NCBI GenBank assembly: GCA_011046405.1
Contig: DSAR01000194.1
Coordinates: forward strand, 1 to 6,258
Origin: Chloroflexota bacterium
GTDB taxonomy: Bacteria; Chloroflexota; Anaerolineae; B4-G1
Direction: 5' to 3'
Length of the DNA: 6,258 bases
Below the pieces are notes generated by a model. It was not told where the DNA came from, did no database searches, and saw only the letters and a list, made by a program, of their open reading frames with translations. Positions 1-5,406 of the stretch are shown in pieces. Both the position numbers and the translations under genes were made by a program. Positions within the stretch are counted from its first letter, which is position 1, and every line of letters begins with the position of its first letter.

Positions 1-291
1 CAAGGGGATACCGCGTGCCCGGGCCTCCTCGACGATGGGGATGTCCAGCGGCACCCCACCGCTGAGGCACAGGAGATCCGCCCCGTCCAGGAGACTCAGC
101 GGGTGCTCGCCCAGGACGTAACGAAGCGGCACGTCCGCCGGTACGTCCGCCAATTCGTCCAGCGTCCCAGCCAACTCGTCCGGATCGCGCAAATCGGAGA
201 CGGTGACCCGGGCGCCCTCTCGCGCCAGGAAACGGGCCAGCGCCTTGCCCTGCCGCGCCAGACCTAAAATGATAACGTGCGAACCGCGCAT
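1..291 (-). CDS. murD: UDP-N-acetylmuramoyl-L-alanine--D-glutamate ligase, N-terminal part (gene runs off the left edge)
   Basis: MurD adds D-glutamate to UDP-MurNAc-L-Ala, using ATP, in the cytoplasm. Only the first 97 residues are in the window, which cover most of the N-terminal Rossmann-like domain that binds the UDP part of the substrate. Visible are the first strand and glycine loop (VIILGLARQGKALARFL, about residues 6-22), the second strand VTVSDLRDP, a glycine-histidine turn (LGEHP), and SGGVPLDIP near residues 77-85. That last motif is usually SPGVPLD in the family, so a Pro is replaced by Gly here. ATG at 291-289 is the natural start because the first beta strand follows directly; no strong Shine-Dalgarno precedes it. 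A TTG upstream in frame is possible but would add an unneeded tail. It lies 34 bp after the small gene and is probably co-transcribed. The ATP-binding and C-terminal domains are outside the window, so activity cannot be judged. Confidence 0.9.
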   Translation of the reverse strand, partial: MRGSHVIILGLARQGKALARFLAREGARVTVSDLRDPDELAGTLDELADVPADVPLRYVLGEHPLSLLDGADLLCLSGGVPLDIPIVEEARARGIPL

Positions 292-325
292 CTTAAACGG
301 TGAATCAGTCTGTGATATCAAAGGT

Positions 326-592
326 TTAGCTGCCCTGCTCCCCGACCCCTAACCAGAAGTGATTCGGCAAAACGGTCCGCCCCGACCGCACCTCCACGCC
401 CCCCATCTCACACTTCGATTGGCCGTTTCCTTTCCCCTTCCCGTTGCCATTTCCATCGAGGGCGCTGGGATGGACGAAACACAACGTCGGGGCCTGGCCG
501 TACTTGCGCTCGTAATGGGCAGCCGCTCGCATCACTTTGTCCTCCAATTCCTTGTTCGCATCGTCGTCAAACCACAATAGTCCAGTTTTCAT
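326..592 (-). CDS. small conserved-looking protein of unknown function in the dcw cluster (88 aa)
   Basis: I do not recognise a named family. The 88-residue protein is soluble, with no signal peptide or membrane segment. It has three parts: an N-terminal block (LLWFDDD, residues 5-11, then a charged helix with KVMRAAAHYERKYG), a central strand-like block APTLCFVHPSAL (about 34-45), and a C-terminal block with VRSGRTVLPNHFWLGV (68-83). Between the last two lies a low-complexity loop of Gly-Asn and Gly-Lys pairs (about 47-57). The blocks look like conserved motifs of a compact alpha/beta fold. From memory, similar short proteins with FDDD and a VLPNHFWLG-type ending occur in Chloroflexota, but I cannot verify this. 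That it is a real gene is supported by a strong ribosome binding site (AGGAAGGAAG, 599-608) six bases before the ATG, by same-strand packing between mraY and murD, and by the ordered hydrophobic pattern. A role in wall synthesis is only suggested by position. Confidence 0.75.
   Translation of the reverse strand: MKTGLLWFDDDANKELEDKVMRAAAHYERKYGQAPTLCFVHPSALDGNGNGKGKGNGQSKCEMGGVEVRSGRTVLPNHFWLGVGEQGS
425..454 (-). repeat. five tandem GGNAAN hexamers inside the small gene
   Basis: Read on the minus strand, the block is GGAAAT, GGCAAC, GGGAAG, GGGAAA, GGAAAC, with a degenerate sixth unit GGCCAA at 419-424. Each hexamer encodes Gly-Asn or Gly-Lys. The array is in frame and gives a flexible loop in the small protein, so it looks like replication slippage tolerated in a surface loop. 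Confidence 0.8.
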
Positions 593-598
593 TGTTCA

Positions 599-608
599 CT
601 TCCTTCCT
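599..608 (-). promoter_or_regulatory. ribosome binding site of the small gene, overlapping the mraY stop codon
   Basis: Minus strand AGGAAGGAAG ends six bases before the ATG at 592. Its first A is part of the mraY TAA stop (610-608). A ribosome finishing mraY would sit on this site, so translational coupling is likely. It is the clearest Shine-Dalgarno sequence in the window. Confidence 0.7.
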
Positions 609-1615
609 TAATTCCACAAGGCCAGGGCCACGCCCGCCATCACCGCCAGCACCTCGACCAGCCAGAAGCGCTGCACGACCTGCGTCTCTGACCAACCCAA
701 AAGCTCGAAATGATGGTGTAAGGGACTCATCTTGAACAAACGTCGTCCCTGACCATACTTGCGCTTGGTGTACTTGAAATATAAAATCTGCAAGAGGACG
801 GAAACCGTCTCGGCCACCGGGATCAGGGCTACCACCGGCAACAACAACCACTGCCCGGTCATCAACGCCACGGTGCCCAGCGTCGCGCCCAGGGCCAGGC
901 TGCCTGTATCCCCCATGAACAGCTGGGCCGGATGGGCATTGTACCACAAGAAGGCAAAACAGGCCCCCACGATGGTAAAACAAAATTGTACCAGATACTC
1001 CTGGCCCTGCAACAAGGCGATCACCCCGTAACCGACGAAGGCCCCGGCGACCACGGTTCCCGCCAGGCCATCCAGGCCATCGGTCAGGTTCACCGCGTTG
1101 GCCGACGAAAGGATCACGAAGGCGGCAATAGGCGTCCAGGCCCATCCCAGGTCGATCGACCGGTGAAAACTCGGCACATCCACCTGCCCCGCAAACTGCA
1201 TCGGCAGAAGCTGCATAATCACCGCCACCACCAACGTGAGAGGGATTTCCCACATCAGTTTTCGCCGCCCCGAAAGCCCCTCGCCGCGCCGCACCCCGCG
1301 CACGCCGGCGATGTCGTCGACAGCGCCGATGATGGCATAGGCCAGCATCACGCCCAGCGGGATCAGGATCGAGCGCCCGACCGGCGTCTGACTTATCAGG
1401 TTGTAAATGTTGAGCACCAGGGTAATCAGGAGCACCGGCACGACGATCATCAACCCCCCCATCGTCGGCGTCCCGAACTTGGTCTGATGTCCCCGGGGGC
1501 CATCGATGCGAATCCGTTTGCCAATTCGATAATGTCTTAAAATGCGAATCAAAAGCGGGCCCCATACCACGGCCAGAACGAAAGAAACGCTCGCCAGAAT
1601 CAGTGCAAAATCCAT
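608..1615 (-). CDS. mraY: phospho-N-acetylmuramoyl-pentapeptide-transferase
   Basis: MraY transfers phospho-MurNAc-pentapeptide from UDP to undecaprenyl phosphate, making lipid I on the inner face of the membrane. The 335-residue protein is a normal length for the family and is mostly hydrophobic, with about ten membrane segments. Hallmarks, numbered from the chosen ATG, are GHQTKFGTPTMGG (42-54), the aspartate pair in GAVDDIAG (D100, D101), NLTDGLDGLAG (176-186, with D179 and D182), FMGDTGS (233-239, D236), and the cytoplasmic loop KMSPLHHHFELLGW (295-308) with the three histidines at 300-302. No key residue is missing. I chose ATG at 1615-1613 over an in-frame TTG one codon earlier (1618), because ATG overlaps the murF stop by one base (TGATG) and has GGTGAGG a few bases upstream. 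This arrangement suggests translational coupling to murF. The next gene follows 15 bp after the stop. Confidence 0.97.
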   Translation of the reverse strand: MDFALILASVSFVLAVVWGPLLIRILRHYRIGKRIRIDGPRGHQTKFGTPTMGGLMIVVPVLLITLVLNIYNLISQTPVGRSILIPLGVMLAYAIIGAVDDIAGVRGVRRGEGLSGRRKLMWEIPLTLVVAVIMQLLPMQFAGQVDVPSFHRSIDLGWAWTPIAAFVILSSANAVNLTDGLDGLAGTVVAGAFVGYGVIALLQGQEYLVQFCFTIVGACFAFLWYNAHPAQLFMGDTGSLALGATLGTVALMTGQWLLLPVVALIPVAETVSVLLQILYFKYTKRKYGQGRRLFKMSPLHHHFELLGWSETQVVQRFWLVEVLAVMAGVALALWN

Positions 1616-3081
1616 CAAACCCTCACCAGTGCGTTGACGATCTCTTCCATCTGCATCTCACGGGATCCTTTGACCAATATCACGTCGTCGCCCGTCACGA
1701 GCTTCGAGAGAATGGCAACCGCCTCGGCACATCCCTCGACGAGGAAGACCCGGTCGCTGGGCATACCCCACCGAATGGCCGTCTCGCCGATGATGCGCCC
1801 CCGGGATCCTATAGCGATGAGTACGTCGGCAACCTCCAGGGCCCGCATCCCCACTTTCTCGTGACCCTCCCGTTCGTACGTCCCTAGTTCAAGCATATCG
1901 CCCAGGACGGCGAACTTGCGGCCGTCCAATTCCTCCAACAGATTGAGCGCGGCGATGGTCGAGGAAGGACTGGCGTTATAGGTGTCGTCCAGGATGATCG
2001 AGCCCGCCGGCCCTGGCACCGCCACCAGCCGCAGTTGCGCCGATGGCCTCCGCAGCCCCTCGATGATCTCCTGCCAGTTCATCCCTTCCACCAACCCCAC
2101 GGCCGACGCGCGCAACGCCGTGTGGACAGAATGTCGTCCCAGGAGCGGGATCTTGACGTGCAGCACCTCGTCCTGGTAATGCATCTTGAAACGGATCCCT
2201 TCCAGCCCCAAACCCTCGATTTCATCGGCCCACAAATCCGCCTCGGGCGAAAGGCCATAGTAGAACACCCGCGCGTCGGTCGCGTGGGCCATCTGACGCA
2301 CCGGCTCGTCGTCGTAGTTGAGAATCGCCACCCCCTCTGGCGCCGGCGGCAGCGCCTCGATCAGCTCTGTCTTGGCAGCCACGATCCGCTCGAAAGAACC
2401 GGCCCGCTCTATATGCACCGGCCGGACGATGGTCACCACCCCCACGTGGGGCCGCGCGATCCGGGCCAGGTCAGCGATCTCGCCCACGTCGTACATCCCC
2501 ATCTCCAGCACGACCCGTTCGTGCGCGCCGGTCAGGTGCAACAACGTCAGTGGGAGGCCGATCTCGTTGTTGTAGCTGGCCTCGCTCTTGAGCGTTTGGT
2601 AGCGATTGGTCAGGACCGCCGCCGCCAACTCCTTCGTCGTCGTCTTCCCCACGCTGCCGGTGATGCCGATCACGCGCAAGTGACACCCCTCCCCGGTGAA
2701 CCTGTTGCGCCAAAAGGTCGCCAGCTGTTGCAAGCTCTCCAGGCTGCTCGCCACCCGCAACACGAGCGGGAGCTGAATCCCTGTGTCGTCCAACGCCGAC
2801 ACGGTGTTCGCGTCGGTCAAATCAAGTGTGAGCGCGGCCTCAACGTCCACATCCCGCTCGACGACGGCCGCTATCGCACCTCGCGAGAAAGCGTCGGTGA
2901 CGTAATCGTGGCCGTCGGCTCGCTCGCCCGGAAAGGCGAAGAACAACGCCCCCGGCGCGGCTTCCCGCGAGTCAAGCACAGAACGCGAGATCGGCTGGCC
3001 TGCCAAACTCGCTACCCTGCAAGCGCTCAAGCCCTCCAACACGTCCGCCAGGGTCAAGGCGTCAGCCGCAGCCACTTTCAT
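1615..3081 (-). CDS. murF: UDP-N-acetylmuramoyl-tripeptide--D-alanyl-D-alanine ligase
   Basis: MurF joins D-Ala-D-Ala to UDP-MurNAc-tripeptide in the cytoplasm, using ATP, giving the substrate of MraY. The protein has 488 residues, slightly longer than the usual 450-460. Domain 1 (about 1-110) has DSREAAPGALFFAFPG, the MurE/MurF-type UDP-sugar binding motif. The central ATPase domain carries the P-loop GITGSVGKTTTKE (139-151), YNNEIGLPLTLL (170-181), the acidic strand VLEMGM (191-196) and PVHIERAGSFE (221-231) with the conserved His223. Domain 3 has the MurF-specific DDTYNASPSS (365-374) and AVLGDMLELG (391-400), which exclude MurE. One oddity is that the Asn normally five residues before the conserved His is Ile218, and position 220 is Arg. 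The ATG overlaps the ftsI stop by four bases (ATGA), so the pair is tightly coupled. No murE lies between them. Confidence 0.96.
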   Translation of the reverse strand: MKVAAADALTLADVLEGLSACRVASLAGQPISRSVLDSREAAPGALFFAFPGERADGHDYVTDAFSRGAIAAVVERDVDVEAALTLDLTDANTVSALDDTGIQLPLVLRVASSLESLQQLATFWRNRFTGEGCHLRVIGITGSVGKTTTKELAAAVLTNRYQTLKSEASYNNEIGLPLTLLHLTGAHERVVLEMGMYDVGEIADLARIARPHVGVVTIVRPVHIERAGSFERIVAAKTELIEALPPAPEGVAILNYDDEPVRQMAHATDARVFYYGLSPEADLWADEIEGLGLEGIRFKMHYQDEVLHVKIPLLGRHSVHTALRASAVGLVEGMNWQEIIEGLRRPSAQLRLVAVPGPAGSIILDDTYNASPSSTIAALNLLEELDGRKFAVLGDMLELGTYEREGHEKVGMRALEVADVLIAIGSRGRIIGETAIRWGMPSDRVFLVEGCAEAVAILSKLVTGDDVILVKGSREMQMEEIVNALVRV

Positions 3082-4823
3082 TCCCCCACAACCTCCGCAA
3101 TGCCCATGCCATCAGGCGCGCCATCAGGCGCGCCATCAGGCGCAATTCCCAGGATCACGAAGAGTCGCTTGGCCACGCGGGCAAAGGTCGGCGCGGCCGT
3201 ATCGGTCCCCCAGGTCGAACTCTGTGGACGATCCAGTTTGACCAGCACGACAATCTGCGGATCGGACACCGGCCCAAACCCGACGAAGGAAGCGATGGTC
3301 GCGCGCGGGTCGTATCCGCCGGGAATCGGAATCTGGGACGTTCCGGTCTTACCCGCGATACGATACCCCTCGACCTGGGCCTGCTTGACCTTCTCCGCGA
3401 TCGTCCGTTCCATCATCTCGGTGACGACGTGTGCCGTTTCCGGGGAGATGACTTGCTCCTCAACAATCGGACGAAAGCGGGAGATCGCTCCATCAGGCGC
3501 GATTCGTTCGGCCACGATGTGTGGGCGCAATCGGGTGCCATCATTGGCCACTGTCGCCACCGCCACGATCATCTGAAGCGGCGTCACCGCCAACCCCTGC
3601 CCGAAGGCGTTCGTTCCCAGGTTCGAATCGTGCCAACGCTCGAAATCCTTCGGCAACCAAAGTTGGCCTCTCGCTTCCCCCGCCAGGTCGATGCCGCTCG
3701 GTTTTCCCATCCCAAACGCCAGGACGTACCGGTAAAACAGATCCGGCCCCATCTGCGAACTGAGCCAAGACGCCCCCACGTTCAACGAGTGAATCAGGAT
3801 ATCAGATACCTCCCGTTCCTGGGGTGGCTGGGGTATGGCGTTCTTGATCAACGCCCCGCCGACCTCGATCCACCCCTGGTCGTGATACGTCGTCTCCGGC
3901 GCGACGATCCCGGCGTCCAGCGCCGCAGCGACCGTCACCACCTTGAATACCGAGCCAGGTTCGTACTGCTTGCTGACAGCCGGGTCCTCGAAAGGAGGTG
4001 GATTCTGATTGTAAAAATCACCGTAGCGGCCCGGGTTGTAATTGGGCAGGCTGGCCAACGCCAACACCTCGAACGTACGTGGGTCCATCACGATGATCGT
4101 CCCGCCGGTGGCCTGGTACTCATAGATGGCCCGCAGCAACTCTTCCTCAACCATCGCCTGCACCGAGCGATCGAGCGTGAGACGCAATTCGGCGCCCGGT
4201 TGTGGCAAGAACACCGGCGCCACCGTCCAAGGCACCTGCTCACTCGCCAGATCGACCGGCCCCTCGCGCGCCACCGTCACCGGTTGGAGCAACACATCGT
4301 GGAAACCCTCCAAACCGTAGAACCCCCGCCCTTCGCTATTGCAGAATCCGATCACGTGGGAAGCCAATCGCCCCTCTGGGTATTCCCGAATCCACAAAGG
4401 CCTGACGGTAATCCCAGGTAAGCCCAACGCCGCGACCTCTTCCCCCACCGCCTTCGATACCGGCGAGAGAACGGGCACCCACAACCGGTCGCTATCCAGC
4501 ATCCGCTCGATGTGAAGCGAGGGAATGTGTAACAGCGGTTCCAGCGCCTTTGCGACGGTGGATGGATCGACGACGTAGGCTGGCGAGGCTTCGATAGCGT
4601 ATTTCACGCTATTGCCTGCCAGTAGATGACCGTTCCGGTCACGGATCAGGCCCCGGGGCTGCTTGACCATCGCGATGGGCCGTTCCCGGATCTCCCGTGC
4701 CCATGCCACGTAAAACTGATGATCCGCGACCTGCACCTGCGCCAACTGGGCCACGATCAGTAACACGCAGCCAATCAGCAGCGTCCCAAGCAGTTGCAGT
4801 CGTCGTCGTGGTCCTTCGGCCAT
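3078..4823 (-). CDS. ftsI: class B penicillin-binding protein, septal peptidoglycan transpeptidase
   Basis: FtsI (PBP3 type) forms the peptide cross-links of septal peptidoglycan on the outer face of the membrane. Of 581 residues, 1-9 are cytoplasmic and basic, 10-30 form the single membrane anchor, and RGLIRDRNGHLLAGN (57-71) opens the class B pedestal domain. The transpeptidase domain has TLDRSVQ (216-222), the active-site SVFK after YEPG (S291, K294), the SxN motif as SLN (S346, N348) and KTGTS (492-496). All three catalytic motifs are intact. There are no PASTA domains. The C-terminus ends in an unusual tail, IAPDGAPDGAPDG (560-572), encoded by a 12-bp triplicated repeat. The ATG at 4823 has GGGAG nine bases upstream (4833-4837). 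Position after ftsL supports FtsI rather than a paralogous elongation PBP. A 254-bp gap holding a candidate mobile element separates it from the upstream gene. Confidence 0.94.
   Translation of the reverse strand: MAEGPRRRLQLLGTLLIGCVLLIVAQLAQVQVADHQFYVAWAREIRERPIAMVKQPRGLIRDRNGHLLAGNSVKYAIEASPAYVVDPSTVAKALEPLLHIPSLHIERMLDSDRLWVPVLSPVSKAVGEEVAALGLPGITVRPLWIREYPEGRLASHVIGFCNSEGRGFYGLEGFHDVLLQPVTVAREGPVDLASEQVPWTVAPVFLPQPGAELRLTLDRSVQAMVEEELLRAIYEYQATGGTIIVMDPRTFEVLALASLPNYNPGRYGDFYNQNPPPFEDPAVSKQYEPGSVFKVVTVAAALDAGIVAPETTYHDQGWIEVGGALIKNAIPQPPQEREVSDILIHSLNVGASWLSSQMGPDLFYRYVLAFGMGKPSGIDLAGEARGQLWLPKDFERWHDSNLGTNAFGQGLAVTPLQMIVAVATVANDGTRLRPHIVAERIAPDGAISRFRPIVEEQVISPETAHVVTEMMERTIAEKVKQAQVEGYRIAGKTGTSQIPIPGGYDPRATIASFVGFGPVSDPQIVVLVKLDRPQSSTWGTDTAAPTFARVAKRLFVILGIAPDGAPDGAPDGMGIAEVVGE
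3109..3144 (-). repeat. three tandem 12-bp units encoding Ala-Pro-Asp-Gly repeats at the FtsI C-terminus
   Basis: The plus strand unit CCATCAGGCGCG occurs at 3109-3120 and 3121-3132, and with one final change at 3133-3144. A further exact copy lies at 3490-3501 in the same gene, where it encodes IAPDGA again. Unit junctions form GCGCC-ATCA-GGCGC dyads at 3118-3131 and 3130-3143. The array is in frame and lengthens the tail by APDG units. Confidence 0.85.
3490..3501 (-). repeat. dispersed single copy of the 12-bp CCATCAGGCGCG unit
   Basis: An exact copy of the unit tandemly repeated at 3109-3144. It lies within ftsI and encodes the APDG of ERIAPDGAISRF (residues 439-450). The left arm here is GCTCC, so the hairpin has one mismatch. 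Confidence 0.6.
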
Positions 4824-4832
4824 CGAAACACA

Positions 4833-4837
4833 CTCCC
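4833..4837 (-). promoter_or_regulatory. ribosome binding site of ftsI
   Basis: GGGAG on the minus strand sits nine bases before the ATG at 4823 and fixes this start. It lies outside the candidate mobile element, so the native translation signal appears untouched by the insertion. Confidence 0.5.
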
Positions 4838-4863
4838 AAAAACGTTACGCAGCGCCACAAGTA

Positions 4864-4871
4864 GAAATCAC
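4864..4871. repeat. 8-bp direct repeat GAAATCAC, left copy (candidate target-site duplication)
   Basis: GAAATCAC here is identical to 5047-5054, and the bases on either side of the two copies differ, so the repeat is exactly 8 bp. The two copies abut the inverted ends of the candidate element at 4872-5046. Confidence 0.6.
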
Positions 4872-4892
4872 GTATCTACTCACCTTGCGCCC

Positions 4893-4930
4893 GCCGGATC
4901 ACAATCCGGAAGCCGGATCGTAAATCCGGC
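4893..4930. repeat. two adjacent CCGGAT hairpins
   Basis: CCGGAT (4894-4899), a 4-base loop and ATCCGG (4904-4909) form a perfect 6-bp stem. GCCGGAT (4912-4918), a 5-base loop and ATCCGGC (4924-4930) form a perfect 7-bp stem. The two are near-direct copies of each other. Neither is followed by a T-run on the minus strand, so they are not canonical intrinsic terminators. Confidence 0.75.
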
Positions 4931-4980
4931 CACTTGTAGGAAACGTGTTAGCTTCCGTCACCACCCAGCCAATAGCCCAC

Positions 4981-5020
4981 GCGCCACCGGCGCGCGCCAT
5001 CGGCGCGGATTGTAATTCGC
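4981..5020. repeat. two adjoining 13-bp GCGCC-loop-GGCGC hairpins plus a third dyad
   Basis: GCGCCACCGGCGC (4981-4993) and GCGCCATCGGCGC (4994-5006) adjoin with no spacer and differ at one loop base; each has a perfect 5-bp GC stem. Overlapping the second, GCGGATT (5005-5011) and AATTCGC (5014-5020) pair with one G-T wobble. The core GGATTGT of this third dyad is also found, on the opposite strand, in the CCGGAT pair at 4893-4910. Confidence 0.75.
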
Positions 5021-5046
5021 TCTGCACATATAGGCTGAGCAGTTAC

Positions 5047-5054
5047 GAAATCAC
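5047..5054. repeat. 8-bp direct repeat GAAATCAC, right copy (candidate target-site duplication)
   Basis: Identical to 4864-4871. It begins directly after the right inverted end of the candidate element and lies 23 bp beyond the stop codon of the ftsL-like gene. Confidence 0.6.
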
Positions 5055-5077
5055 AGAGAACGTCTCATAAATGAATC

Positions 5078-5404
5078 TCAGCGCCCCGTCGTCGAGAAAA
5101 ACGTCACCTCCTCGGCGGGCGTGAATCCCATCTCGAGCGCGCGTTCTCTCAACGCCTCCACAGATCCCTCCCGGGCGATCTCGATCTCCAGTTGCTGATT
5201 TTCCCGCTGCAACTGGAACAACTCGGCTTGCAATTGCTGGATGTGACGCCCTCGGGCCGCGGTCCGGCTGATCAACATCAGGTAAAGAACCGCCACCAGG
5301 GTCAAACTCAATACGATCACGGCCGCATAGTTCAGCGTGCGCCGGTTCATCTCGAAGCGGCCCCGTTTGACTCCGTGTGTCACCCACGCCATAAAATTCG
5401 ACAT
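5078..5404 (-). CDS. ftsL: FtsL/DivIC-like septum protein (bitopic membrane protein with coiled coil)
   Basis: FtsL-type proteins are small bitopic components of the divisome that bind a DivIC/FtsB partner and help to activate FtsW-FtsI. The 108-residue product has a basic cytoplasmic N-terminus (GVKRGRF, RR at 21-22), one membrane span (about 24-46, LNYAAVIVLSLTL onward), then a Gln/Glu/Leu-rich coiled coil (about 53-78). It ends with EALRERALEMGF (83-94), typical of the FtsL/DivIC superfamily. Sequence in this family diverges fast, so the call rests on architecture and on the slot between rsmH and ftsI. I prefer ATG at 5404, two bases after the rsmH stop. A TTG at 5410 in frame would overlap the rsmH stop, and an internal ATG (residue 19) is also possible. 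Shine-Dalgarno signals are weak, so coupling to rsmH is likely. DivIC/FtsB is the main alternative name. Confidence 0.8.
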   Translation of the reverse strand: MSNFMAWVTHGVKRGRFEMNRRTLNYAAVIVLSLTLVAVLYLMLISRTAARGRHIQQLQAELFQLQRENQQLEIEIAREGSVEALRERALEMGFTPAEEVTFFSTTGR

Positions 5405-5406
5405 AA

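Larger units (their letters stand above)
4872..5046. mobile_element. candidate 175-bp MITE-like non-autonomous element, IS66-style ends
   Basis: The left end reads GTATCTACTCACCTT inward. The right end, read inward on the other strand, is GTAACTGCTCAGCCT. They match at 11 of 15 positions and lie exactly inside identical 8-bp direct repeats (4864-4871 and 5047-5054). IS66-family elements are known for ends starting GTAA and 8-bp target duplications, so this fits a non-autonomous IS66 relative; the left end has GTAT, one base off. There is no coding capacity for a transposase. The interior is filled with paired hairpins (4893-4930, 4981-5020). Removing the element and one repeat copy would leave a 71-bp ftsL-ftsI spacer, closer to the tight spacing elsewhere. 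Both the family assignment and mobility are inferred; it could also be a composite of dispersed palindromes with chance flanking repeats. Confidence 0.6.

Noticed and set aside
567..1565. Long open frame of 332 codons on the minus strand overlapping mraY
   Set aside because: It is a shifted frame of mraY, rich in Arg, Gly and Asp with no recognisable motif, as expected from GC-rich DNA; mraY in the other frame has all its family motifs.
2035..3576. Open frame of 513 codons on the plus strand across murF and the end of ftsI
   Set aside because: Antisense shadow: His/Arg/Pro-rich with no family motifs, and it covers two certain genes on the other strand.
3429..4421. Plus-strand open frame of 330 codons across ftsI
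   Set aside because: Arg/His-rich antisense shadow of the transpeptidase domain, with no motif or credible start signal.
4861..4879. GTAGA...TCTAC inverted repeat upstream of ftsI as an operator
   Set aside because: Only 5 bp per arm with a 9-base spacer, and it straddles the edge of the candidate mobile element, so it is better explained by that boundary or by chance.
4873..4909. Possible promoter for ftsI: TTGTGA with TAGATA on the minus strand
   Set aside because: The spacing is about 20 bases, the -10 box matches poorly, and TTGTGA lies inside a hairpin loop. An internal promoter is possible but not supported by sequence.
4912..4930. Intrinsic terminator after the ftsL-like gene
   Set aside because: The 7-bp stem is not followed by a T-run in the direction of transcription, and the next gene belongs to the same pathway.
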